15,888 nucleotides of DNA, from positions 1 through 15,888 of the forward strand of contig JAUUWR010000014.1 of NCBI GenBank assembly GCA_030588935.1, read 5' to 3'. The stretch comes from a bacterium. GTDB lineage: Archaea > Nanobdellota > Nanobdellia > Pacearchaeales > GW2011-AR1. The notes under the pieces are model-generated. The model was not told the DNA's origin. It saw nothing but the letters and a program-made list of their open reading frames with translations, and ran no database searches. Both the position numbers and the translations under genes were made by a program. Of the stretch, positions 8,015 to 13,306 are shown piece by piece (within the stretch, counting starts at the first letter, position 1; every line of letters starts with the position of its first letter).

Positions 8015-8425
8015 ATGAAAAAAATCTACATAGCATACAAATTCAAAGAACAAAACCCTAAAGAACTTAGGAAAAAGCTTGAAGAACTAAGCAAGATTAT
8101 TGAAGAAACTACTAATTACAAAACTTTTATCTTTTTTAGAGATGCTCAAAATTGGGGCAAGATTAAAATGGATGCAGAGAAACTTGTAAGTGAAGCCTGT
8201 AAGGCATTAAAAAAATGCGATGCAATTATTGTTGAAGCTTCAGAAAAAGCAAGAGGAGCTTATTTTGAAGTTGGTTATGCCAAAGCTCTTGGAAAAAAGA
8301 TTATAGTTATTCATCAGGAAGGCACAGAAGCTGATTTTTTGGAGGCTGCTGCTGATAAAAGTATTGTTTATGAGGATTTTGAGGATTTAGGGGAGGGTTT
8401 GTCAAGTTATCGGGAGATAAATTAG
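8015..8425 (+). CDS. Nucleoside 2-deoxyribosyltransferase-like protein
   Basis: The 136-aa protein has the flavodoxin-like fold pattern of the nucleoside 2-deoxyribosyltransferase family: N-terminal strand KKIYIAYKF, a middle strand with KKCDAIIVEAS (Asp69) and the signature ARGAYFEVGYAKALGKKIIVI. In that family the Glu in this position (Glu85 here) is the nucleophile attacking the N-glycosidic bond. Enzymes of this fold exchange or hydrolyse bases of deoxynucleosides or nucleotides; TIR-related proteins cleaving NAD are structurally similar, so the substrate is open. The start at 8015 (gaaaATG) is preferred to in-frame TTG/GTG codons just upstream, which lie within the end of the previous gene. 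It is the last gene of the operon. Confidence 0.72.
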   Translation: MKKIYIAYKFKEQNPKELRKKLEELSKIIEETTNYKTFIFFRDAQNWGKIKMDAEKLVSEACKALKKCDAIIVEASEKARGAYFEVGYAKALGKKIIVIHQEGTEADFLEAAADKSIVYEDFEDLGEGLSSYREIN

Positions 8426-8442
8426 CTGTCAAGTGAAGGGAG

Positions 8443-8700
8443 TTATTTTAATAATTCTTGTAATTGAATTAAAAAATTCAACAACTTTCTACCTTTGTCA
8501 GAAATCTCATAATCAACATTCATATGTCCAATATTATATTTCTTTATGAATTTCTTTTCAATCAAATCTTTAAGAACTATCTGTAATGTTGTATGACTTG
8601 CTTTTGTTTCTTTGAACATAACTGAATACTTTGATTTTCCTCTTTCTAATATCTTCAAGACATCTAAAATACACCTCACCTCTGCAAAATCAAATATCAT
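8443..8700 (-). CDS. Winged-helix transcriptional regulator
   Basis: The 85-aa protein has the layout of small archaeal winged-helix regulators: helix 1 CILDVLKILERGKSKYSVM, a recognition region ASHTTLQIVLKDLIEKKFIKKY and a wing MNVDYEISDKGRKLLNFL. It likely binds DNA as a dimer. I chose the ATG at 8700; a TTG four codons upstream (8712) is a weaker alternative. A TATA-like element centred near 8724 lies about 24 bases before 8700, giving a leaderless transcript. It is divergent from another helix-turn-helix gene, with a palindrome between, so autoregulation or mutual control is plausible. Confidence 0.75.
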   Translation of the reverse strand: MIFDFAEVRCILDVLKILERGKSKYSVMFKETKASHTTLQIVLKDLIEKKFIKKYNIGHMNVDYEISDKGRKLLNFLIQLQELLK

Positions 8701-8716
8701 AAAGGAATACAATAAG

Positions 8717-8731
8717 ATTTATATATAATTA
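8717..8731. promoter_or_regulatory. Shared TATA region of two divergent regulators
   Basis: ATTTATATATAATTA is nearly symmetric and can serve as a TATA box in both directions. Its centre is about 24 bases from the minus-strand ATG at 8700 and about 32 bases from the plus-strand ATG at 8756. Both transcripts would be leaderless or nearly so. Confidence 0.5.
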
Positions 8732-8753
8732 TTACATCGTATTAGCGATGTAA
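8732..8753. promoter_or_regulatory. Palindromic operator candidate
   Basis: TTACATCG, six-base spacer TATTAG, then CGATGTAA: a perfect 8-bp inverted repeat ending two bases before the ATG at 8756. It sits between the TATA region and the plus-strand start, where a bound dimer would block initiation. Either flanking DNA-binding protein could be the ligand. Confidence 0.65.
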
Positions 8754-8755
8754 CT

Positions 8756-8989
8756 ATGGAAATTAAAGATAATAGAGTTAAAGTAACCAAAGAAATAGAA
8801 GAAAAAATGAGATTACTTAGAGGTTATGCTGTTCCTGTTTTGGAAATAGCTAAAATTCTTGGAGTTTCACCCCACACAGTCACGAATCATACAAACGAAA
8901 AAGCCAGATTAAGACATAATGAAAGGACTGGTGATTATGCTAAATTACAAAGATTTAGAGAGAAGCTTAAAAAATCTAAGAAAAAATAA
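8756..8989 (+). CDS. Small helix-turn-helix DNA-binding protein
   Basis: The 77-aa protein holds one clear helix-turn-helix: LLRGYAVPVLEIAKILGVSPHTVTNHTNEKAR (about residues 20-51), with the classic IAKILGVSPHTV turn. The tail is strongly basic (FREKLKKSKKK) and could add nonspecific DNA contact. The motif resembles the DNA-binding part of sigma-70-region-4/LuxR-type or resolvase-type proteins, but no partner domain is present. The ATG at 8756 directly follows the palindrome. The gene ends before a long stretch without convincing genes, so it is probably monocistronic. Confidence 0.75.
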   Translation: MEIKDNRVKVTKEIEEKMRLLRGYAVPVLEIAKILGVSPHTVTNHTNEKARLRHNERTGDYAKLQRFREKLKKSKKK

Positions 8990-9041
8990 ATTGTGCAGGA
9001 TTCTAAAAATTGTGTAAGATGTGCAAAACCAAATTTTCCTA

Positions 9042-9055
9042 TATATTTATAAATG
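9042..9055 (+). promoter_or_regulatory. TATA box of candidate RNA gene
   Basis: TATATTTATAAATG-type sequence, centre about 9048. A start 26 bases downstream falls at about 9074, the first base of the long closing stem of the candidate RNA. Confidence 0.45.
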
Positions 9056-9073
9056 GGTTTTTCTTATTCTTAT

Positions 9074-9179
9074 TGGAGGCAAGAAAAAAGGTTATTTATA
9101 TTCAACATTCTGCTGTGTTCCTGAATGTTCCACTGATTGTTGTATTCAAGCTTTGGTTTAATCTACCATTTTGCCTCCA
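9074..9179 (+). ncRNA. Candidate structured RNA, about 106 nt
   Basis: The ends pair: TGGAGGCAA at 9074-9082 with TTGCCTCCA at 9171-9179, extendable by a G-U and an A-U pair to 11 bp. Inside, AACATTC (9104-9110) pairs with GAATGTT (9123-9129) around a 12-base loop, and GGTTA (9090-9094) can pair with TAATC (9159-9163). A TATA box lies 26 bases before the 5' end. The stretch 8990-9311 has no convincing gene: an 80-codon frame from 9010 is hydrophobic and low in charge and looks like translated noncoding sequence. It does not resemble a tRNA, and I cannot assign an RNA family. Confidence 0.4.
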
Positions 9180-9311
9180 TCTTGTATATCTCTTGAACAT
9201 AACAATCTTTAAAAGCACTTATTTCTATATATATTTTAGCTTGATATTATAAATAGCTGGGATTGTTATTCCTAAGTTGTTTTTTGAAGCAGAAAGAAAG
9301 AGGCAATTATA

Positions 9312-9545
9312 ATGTTAATAATATTGTCAAATAAGAGAAGTGAAAAATCATTTAATTTTCTTAGTCATAACTCTAAACTTTCAGGTAATCAAAACCTGCG
9401 TGACACACTAAGAAATGGATATGTATTTAATTATCTCGCTCAAGATAATAAAATAAATCATATTTATAAATATTGTGGTGTTAGCAAAAGATTAAATGTA
9501 GCTGGTTGTTGGAGTTTTTCAGCGAAATGGGGGAAAATAAAATGA
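9312..9545 (+). CDS. Doubtful 77-aa ORF
   Basis: Reasons for: a TATA-like ATATTATAAATAG centred near 9250 is 62 bases before the ATG, the same distance used by several real genes here, and the stop overlaps the next start as ATGA (9542-9545). Reasons against: the protein (MLIILSNKRSEKSFNF onward) is rich in Ser and Asn, has few acidic residues unlike its neighbours, and matches no family. The interval also contains a 9-bp inverted repeat and a second TATA-like sequence (near 9461) that suits the downstream gene. It may be a small coupled gene or an untranslated leader. Confidence 0.3.
   Translation: MLIILSNKRSEKSFNFLSHNSKLSGNQNLRDTLRNGYVFNYLAQDNKINHIYKYCGVSKRLNVAGCWSFSAKWGKIK
9357..9415 (+). 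repeat. Nested inverted repeats (possible RNA structure)
   Basis: TTTCTTAGT (9357-9365) and ACTAAGAAA (9407-9415) are perfectly complementary. Between them CAGGT (9382-9386) and ACCTG (9394-9398) form a 5-bp stem with a 7-base loop. The nesting resembles a folded leader RNA upstream of the 9542 gene. The 7-base loop does not carry tRNA T-loop or anticodon-loop residues, so this is not called a tRNA. Confidence 0.4.
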
Positions 9546-10468
9546 CGAAAGAAAATAAAACCAAACAAGAAGTTATATTAGAAACAGATATAGGTATAAA
9601 TCAAAAAGAATTAGCTTATTCTGAGAATTTAGGAATGGATATATCTCAATCACGAATATTCGTGATTGAACCATTAAGAAAAAAAGACAGACAGAAGCTC
9701 ACTGAAAGCAATTTAAAAGTAATACAAGCAGAGATTAAGAATATAAAAAAGAAATATCCAACAAAGAAAGTAACTTTCTTAGTTCAATTTAAGAAGAATA
9801 TGAAAAAAACAATTGAACAAATAGATTTAGCTATGAGGTGTGGAATGTTTGATGGAAGTGATGGTGTTTGTTTATATGAGACAAGTCCAGAACAAAATAT
9901 CAAAAATTTTTCAGAAGAGTTAAGTGAGTTTTTAAAAGTTATAGGGGATATAGAGAAAAATATGGTATTAGAGATAGAAAGTAATGTTGTAAGGGAAAAA
10001 TTACTTATAGCCCTTAAAAAAGGTATAAAGAACTTTATACTAATTTCTGGTGCTTATAATGATTTATCTTTATGGGCTCAATTAGTAATGAAGATTATAA
10101 GAGAAAAAGGAACAGCAATAGTTGTATTAACAAAAAGAATTCATCCAACAACAAAAAAAGCTTATATGGATAAGGCAGTGTCTGTTGGTGCAAGTATTGT
10201 AGTTCATGGGATGGAATTTGGTGGTGGAAAAAAGAAGAAAGTTAAACCAAAAGAAATTCTTTTCTTTGATGGTAGGGACGCAGTATATAAGAATAAAGAT
10301 AAGTTACCAAGTAATTCAATAATTTCAACTAATAAAAAAATTAAGGAATTAATAGAAGACAAGAGTATTAAGAGGCAAAAGAAGTATGAGATAAGCAGAG
10401 TTTGTGCATTAGGAGACGGAAAAACTTTTTGTAGAGCTAATATCAGGAAAGTAATCTTTGAAACATAA
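9542..10468 (+). CDS. Hypothetical protein, 308 aa, possible alpha/beta barrel
   Basis: No family is recognised with confidence. After a polar N-terminus (about 40 residues) the sequence alternates strands and helices: VTFLVQFKKN, GSDGVCLYET, MVLEIESN, GIKNFILISGAYND, GTAIVVLTKR, GASIVVHGMEFGGGKKKK, EILFFDGRDAVY. That rhythm suggests a TIM-barrel-like or Rossmann-like enzyme, but no catalytic motif is identifiable. The GGGKKKK loop could bind phosphate or nucleic acid. The C-terminus has two cysteines (RVCALGDGKTFCRAN). The ATG at 9542 in aaaATG context is preferred to an in-frame upstream start at 9506. A 24-bp perfect palindrome lies in codons about 35-43. The 3' end overlaps a convergent minus-strand ORF by 60 bases. 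Confidence 0.75.
   Translation: MTKENKTKQEVILETDIGINQKELAYSENLGMDISQSRIFVIEPLRKKDRQKLTESNLKVIQAEIKNIKKKYPTKKVTFLVQFKKNMKKTIEQIDLAMRCGMFDGSDGVCLYETSPEQNIKNFSEELSEFLKVIGDIEKNMVLEIESNVVREKLLIALKKGIKNFILISGAYNDLSLWAQLVMKIIREKGTAIVVLTKRIHPTTKKAYMDKAVSVGASIVVHGMEFGGGKKKKVKPKEILFFDGRDAVYKNKDKLPSNSIISTNKKIKELIEDKSIKRQKKYEISRVCALGDGKTFCRANIRKVIFET
9646..9669. repeat. Perfect 24-bp palindrome inside a gene
   Basis: The half TCAATCACGAAT is followed immediately by its exact reverse complement ATTCGTGATTGA, with no spacer. It lies about 105 bases into the 308-aa gene and encodes part of SQSRIFVIEP. It could be a protein-binding site, a cruciform, or a cleavage or recombination site. Confidence 0.7.
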
Positions 10469-10678
10469 GATAAATGTTCTCCTCCTCAACTCCTCATTAT
10501 TTTCAAGATGAGGAGATTTGAGAAGAGTAGCATAAGTTAATTTTTTAATTCTCTTTTTTATTTCTTTTTCTTTTTTTTTGTTTATCTTACCAGCTTTTTT
10601 TAATCTATCTAAAAGTATTTCCCCATAAAAAGCTTTATCAACATTCTTACACCAAGTAAAATATTCTTGGCTATCCAT
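10409..10678 (-). CDS. Small hypothetical protein, 89 aa
   Basis: No family is recognised. It begins MDSQEYFTWCKNVDKAFYG, has a strongly basic centre (LKKAGKINKKKEKEIKKRIKKL) that may bind nucleic acid, and ends in SSTKSFSVS. Its start overlaps the stop of an upstream 51-codon ORF by eight bases on the same strand, so the two are probably co-translated. The last 60 bases overlap the convergent 308-aa gene, and a hairpin lies within its coding region at 10490-10515. The overlap makes the exact C-terminus less certain. Confidence 0.5.
   Translation of the reverse strand: MDSQEYFTWCKNVDKAFYGEILLDRLKKAGKINKKKEKEIKKRIKKLTYATLLKSPHLENNEELRRRTFILCFKDYFPDISSTKSFSVS
10490..10515 (+). terminator. Hairpin after the 308-aa gene
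   Basis: CTCCTCAT and ATGAGGAG form a perfect 8-bp stem around a 10-base loop, 21 bases after the stop of the plus-strand gene. It could end or stabilise that transcript; it also lies in the coding region of the convergent ORF. A long T run is not adjacent, so a terminator role is tentative. Confidence 0.35.
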
Positions 10679-10826
10679 TTTTCCATATTCTCAATTTATT
10701 AATTAGTTTGTTTATTTCCCCAAGAGAACTAAGAAATTTTTGAATAGGTTTTCCTTTAACTCTCTCACTTTTAACAACTTGAACATAAATACTATCTCCA
10801 ACGACATTTTTCCTTACATAAACCAT
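10671..10826 (-). CDS. 51-aa protein resembling a transposase N-terminus
   Basis: The short protein reads MVYVRKNVVGDSIYVQVVKS, then a basic segment ERVKGKPIQKFLSSLGEINKL. The YVRK...YVQVV...K...QKFLSSLGEI pattern is like the first strands of IS1634-type transposases (typically a strand pair, then RQR..LG). The catalytic part is absent, so this is either a remnant of an insertion sequence or a stand-alone small protein that kept this fold. An intact frame, a leaderless-type TATA box about 20 bases upstream and coupling to the next ORF argue that it is still expressed. Other identities are possible. Confidence 0.5.
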   Translation of the reverse strand: MVYVRKNVVGDSIYVQVVKSERVKGKPIQKFLSSLGEINKLINKLRIWKNG

Positions 10827-10862
10827 TTGTCACTACATCCCCTTATAATATTGTCACTACAT
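10827..10862 (-). promoter_or_regulatory. Promoter with 12-bp direct repeats around the TATA box
   Basis: TTGTCACTACAT occurs at 10827-10838 and 10851-10862, exactly 24 bases apart, on either side of CCTTATAATATT (TATA on the minus strand). The first copy begins next to the start codon of the 51-aa gene. The second copy is part of a further inverted repeat, TCACTA-CATAGA-TAGTGA, at 10854-10871. Confidence 0.55.
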
Positions 10863-10895
10863 AGATAGTGAGAATAAAGAATTTATAAGAGTAGT

Positions 10896-10958
10896 GTATA
10901 CAGAAGTATATACTGCGTCACCATAATATTTATAAAGGTGTATATACTATAGTATATA
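10896..10958 (+). promoter_or_regulatory. Promoter with palindromes before the DUF2080-like gene
   Basis: TATTTATAAA (10927-10936) is centred 26 bases before the ATG at 10958, so the transcript is leaderless. A perfect 18-bp palindrome, TATATACTA followed by TAGTATATA (10941-10958), runs to the first base of the start codon. Upstream are the related AGTATATACT (10905-10914) and GTATAC (10896-10901). Together they look like an operator array. Confidence 0.6.
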
Positions 10959-11185
10959 TGGAAACAAAGAAAGAACAGAAGAAAGTTGAATTAAGCCCCG
11001 AACAAATAAGGACAAACTTTACAAAATTAACAGAGGGAATAAAAGAAATACAAGAAGTTATGAAAATCCTTGATGTTCCTGAAGAAGTTTTAGACAGAGA
11101 TATAAAACCTTTTGGAAATGCAAGTCATATTATTTTGCCTGAAAAATATAAAGGAAAAAAGGCAAAAGTCATAATTAAAAAATAA
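10958..11185 (+). CDS. DUF2080-like transposon-associated protein
   Basis: The 75-aa protein has a charged helical N-terminus (METKKEQKKVELSPEQIRTN onward) and a C-terminus IKPFGNASHIILPEKYKGKKAKVII. That C-terminal pattern, KPFGNSxxIxLPKKWxGKKVKVI in relatives, is typical of DUF2080, described as putative transposon-encoded archaeal proteins with an AbrB-like swapped-hairpin DNA-binding look. The place directly before a transposase gene fits. Its function is not established; autoregulation or control of transposition is plausible given the palindrome reaching its start codon. Confidence 0.7.
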   Translation: METKKEQKKVELSPEQIRTNFTKLTEGIKEIQEVMKILDVPEEVLDRDIKPFGNASHIILPEKYKGKKAKVIIKK

Positions 11186-11191
11186 AAAATA

Positions 11192-11211
11192 TAGGGTGCG
11201 TTAACACCCTA
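11192..11211 (+). repeat. Hairpin between the DUF2080-like gene and the transposase
   Basis: TAGGGTG and CACCCTA form a perfect 7-bp stem with a six-base loop, ending 11 bases before the transposase ATG. It could be the end of the upstream transcript, a brake on transposase translation, or part of an insertion-sequence end. I found no matching copy downstream of the transposase. Confidence 0.55.
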
Positions 11212-11222
11212 CAACTACTAAA

Positions 11223-12449
11223 ATGCGTCAACAAATTAATAGCAATATAACAAAGAATAATCAGCTTAAAAGTTTTTCTAATATAAGAGAACAAAGAGCA
11301 AGACAGATTTTAGAAAAAGGCAACCCCGAAATTTTAGAAGACAATACTTATTTAGTTCCATCTCAATATTCAGATAAAAAATACTTGGTTAGTTTTTATG
11401 ACAGTTTTTCTTGTAACTGCCCAGATTTTCAACATCACTGCAAAGGCAAAGGGTTATACTGCAAACACATTAAGACAATTTTATTATTTAAAAAACTAAA
11501 AAATCCATCATTAGAATTAAACAAAGAGATAATAACTTTTGAAGTCCCTAAAAAAAATTTATGTATTTATTGTAATTCAGAAGATTTAATTAAAAGTGGA
11601 ATGAGAAAAACACAATTAGGAAAAAAGCAAAGATATGAATGTAAGAAATGTAAAAAGAGATTTGTGTTAAGTCCAATACCTAAAATAAAAGGTAATGAAA
11701 AATTAGTTTGTCTTGCTATGGATTGTTATTATAAAGGATTATCTTATAGGGATATTTCAGACCAATTTAAACAATTTTATGGATTAAGTATTTCTCACGA
11801 AACTGTAAGAAATTGGGTTTTAAGATTTAGTAAAGTGATTGAAAAATACTCTAAAACCTTACATCCAAAAATAAAAGGAAATTGGAATGCAGACGAAACT
11901 TTAATTTTAACCAAACGAGGTAAGGACAAGAAAAACCCTAATACTGAATTTGATTATCTTTGGAATGTAATTGAGAATAAAAGTAAATTTCTTTTAGCTT
12001 CTGTTAATTCGGGCAGAAGTAGAAATAAAAAAGACGCTCAAAAAGTTATGACAGAAGCATTAAAACAAAATGGGAAAATCCCATTTCAAATAATTACAGA
12101 CAAAAATCCAAGTTATCAAGATGGAATAAGAAAAACCTTTAGAAATTGGGGAAAAGAAAGAAAAGTAAAGCATACTTCAATTTTAGGCAGAAGAAAAGAA
12201 GTTAATAATAATGCAATAGAAAGCCATCACACACAGCAAAAAGAATTTCATAAAATCAAAAGAGGAGTAAAAGAAACTCAAACTTATGCAGATGGTTTTA
12301 AAGTGTTTCACAATTTTATAAGAAAAAATGTTAAAGATAAAACTACCCCTGCTGAAAAGTGTGGGATAGGGATTAATAATATTAATAAATGGGAAAATCT
12401 ACTTTTGAATAGTATAGAAAATGTTCAGAAGAAATCTAATTGTATATAG
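11223..12449 (+). CDS. DDE transposase with SWIM finger and zinc ribbon
   Basis: The 408-aa protein has four recognisable parts. A SWIM zinc finger (CxC...CxH): Cys64, Cys66, Cys80, His82. A zinc ribbon: Cys114, Cys117, Cys140, Cys143. A helix-turn-helix region (about 160-205) with YKGLSYRDISDQF and LSISHETVRNWV. An IS6/IS240-like RNase H-type DDE domain: Asp224 in NADET, Asp293 in ITDKNPSY, Glu333 in NNAIESHH. All three catalytic acids are present, so it may be active. It cuts and joins DNA strands at element ends. Terminal inverted repeats and a target duplication could not be found by eye, so element limits are unknown. The last 29 bases overlap the next gene. Confidence 0.85.
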   Translation: MRQQINSNITKNNQLKSFSNIREQRARQILEKGNPEILEDNTYLVPSQYSDKKYLVSFYDSFSCNCPDFQHHCKGKGLYCKHIKTILLFKKLKNPSLELNKEIITFEVPKKNLCIYCNSEDLIKSGMRKTQLGKKQRYECKKCKKRFVLSPIPKIKGNEKLVCLAMDCYYKGLSYRDISDQFKQFYGLSISHETVRNWVLRFSKVIEKYSKTLHPKIKGNWNADETLILTKRGKDKKNPNTEFDYLWNVIENKSKFLLASVNSGRSRNKKDAQKVMTEALKQNGKIPFQIITDKNPSYQDGIRKTFRNWGKERKVKHTSILGRRKEVNNNAIESHHTQQKEFHKIKRGVKETQTYADGFKVFHNFIRKNVKDKTTPAEKCGIGINNINKWENLLLNSIENVQKKSNCI

Positions 12450-12789
12450 ACTAAGGAAATATCTTAGAAGATTGTATGAAGGTTATCCAAGCCATTTCTT
12501 TTATGGTTATGAAAAGATTGATGGTGTAGAAGAGGGGATAAAACATTTATTAGAAGATGGAATAATTAAAGAGCAAGAATTTCAAAGTGGATATGAGGAA
12601 GGTAGGACACCAGTGTATAAATTAAGGATGCTTAGCCCTATAATGAGAAAAAGGTATAGATTGACGGCAGAGGGATTAAAATTGGTTGATGCTTGGAATA
12701 TTGAAAGATTAACTTCTTGGATAATTGGACTGACGATTGTATTATCTATTCTTTCTGTATTAACAATTTATCTCCAATATTTTAAATAA
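12421..12789 (+). CDS. Winged-helix protein with C-terminal membrane segment
   Basis: The 122-aa frame has a basic N-terminus, then what looks like a winged helix: GVEEGIKHLLEDGIIKEQEF, a loop, and a wing-like YKLRMLSPIMRKRYRLTAEGLKLVDAW. It ends in a hydrophobic helix (about residues 97-118, SWIIGLTIVLSILSVLTIYL) that would anchor it in the membrane. The first ATG lies inside the transposase gene. A normal N-terminus may have been lost when the element inserted, or the true start could be the TTG at 12472. A membrane-tethered regulator is the best reading; the family is not identified. Confidence 0.6.
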   Translation: MFRRNLIVYRLRKYLRRLYEGYPSHFFYGYEKIDGVEEGIKHLLEDGIIKEQEFQSGYEEGRTPVYKLRMLSPIMRKRYRLTAEGLKLVDAWNIERLTSWIIGLTIVLSILSVLTIYLQYFK

Positions 12790-12846
12790 ACTCCCGCCAT
12801 TTGACAAAAGAAGATAATTTAACTAAAACTCCCGAAGATTAGACAA
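12788..12846. repeat. Imperfect direct repeat upstream of the orphan cluster
   Basis: AAACTCCCG occurs at 12788-12796 and 12826-12834, each followed a few bases later by GACAA (12803-12807 and 12842-12846). The pair lies just upstream of the first promoter of the orphan cluster and could be a regulator site. Confidence 0.35.
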
Positions 12847-12860
12847 TCCCTTTAGGGGAA

Positions 12861-12931
12861 AAGCTTAAAAAGCTTAAAATTCTTTAAAATTAAGCCAAAT
12901 GGGGAGAGAGTTCTGATGAATATTGAAAATG
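12861..12931 (+). promoter_or_regulatory. Promoter and leader module, gene 12929
   Basis: AAGCTTAAAAAGC (TATA centre about 12868) is 61 bases before the ATG at 12929. The leader GGGGAGAGAGTTCTGATG starts at 12901. An upstream ATG at 12916 opens a 13-codon frame (MNIENG...) that ends inside the gene in another frame. Confidence 0.6.
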
Positions 12932-13267
12932 GAAATTCAAAGAGAAAAAACATATAAAGCTAATATTGATATGATTGAGTTAGTAAACCAAGATGGAATA
13001 AGTATGAGTGTGAGCGCAATACCTGAAAATCTTGAACTTTTGTCATCTCACCCTGATGGAAAATTTGAAGCAATAGATAAATTGTTAACTGGTAGTGATG
13101 TACTTTGTGGTCTTAGAGCAGGGGATGAATTGACAGTAACAAAAATTAGATATTCTGGTGGAAGTTATGTTACACACCATTCTCTAAGTTTTGATGAATA
13201 TGTTGAGATAGGTAGACCGAAAAGGATTTCTGTAAAAAATACCTTAATTTTTACGCCACTTGATTAA
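12929..13267 (+). CDS. Hypothetical protein, 112 aa
   Basis: No family is recognised. It is probably beta-rich: MEIQREKTYKANIDMIELVN, ISMSVSAIPENLELLSS, DELTVTKIRYSGG, RISVKNTLIFTPLD. There is no membrane segment and only one Cys. The start is set at the ATG at 12929 by comparison with sister genes sharing the leader; a TTG six bases earlier (MKM...) is the alternative. It is the first of the run of short genes that use the common leader, and it is followed by an AT-rich gap containing the next promoter. Confidence 0.6.
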   Translation: MEIQREKTYKANIDMIELVNQDGISMSVSAIPENLELLSSHPDGKFEAIDKLLTGSDVLCGLRAGDELTVTKIRYSGGSYVTHHSLSFDEYVEIGRPKRISVKNTLIFTPLD

Positions 13268-13306
13268 CTTTAATTTTTTGCAGACTACTTATTCATTTAG
13301 TTTTCT

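Noticed and set aside
7769..8053. Two minus-strand frames of 80-94 codons
   Set aside because: Phe/Ser/Leu-rich antisense shadows of the AT-rich coding strand, covering two well-spaced operon genes.
9010..9252. 80-codon plus-strand frame, hydrophobic
   Set aside because: Composition looks like translated noncoding sequence, no ribosome site, and it overlaps the candidate RNA with its own TATA box.
9382..9398. Possible tRNA arm (5-bp stem, 7-base loop)
   Set aside because: The loop AATCAAA lacks the TTC of a T-loop and the T33 of an anticodon loop, and no other arms or acceptor stem align.
11192..12800. Terminal inverted repeats of the insertion sequence
   Set aside because: I compared the GGGTGCGTTAAC region and the TATATA palindrome with the sequence after 12400 and saw no convincing match, so no element boundaries are called.
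12788..12846. CRISPR-like array
   Set aside because: Only two 9-base copies with imperfect spacing; far too short and few for an array.
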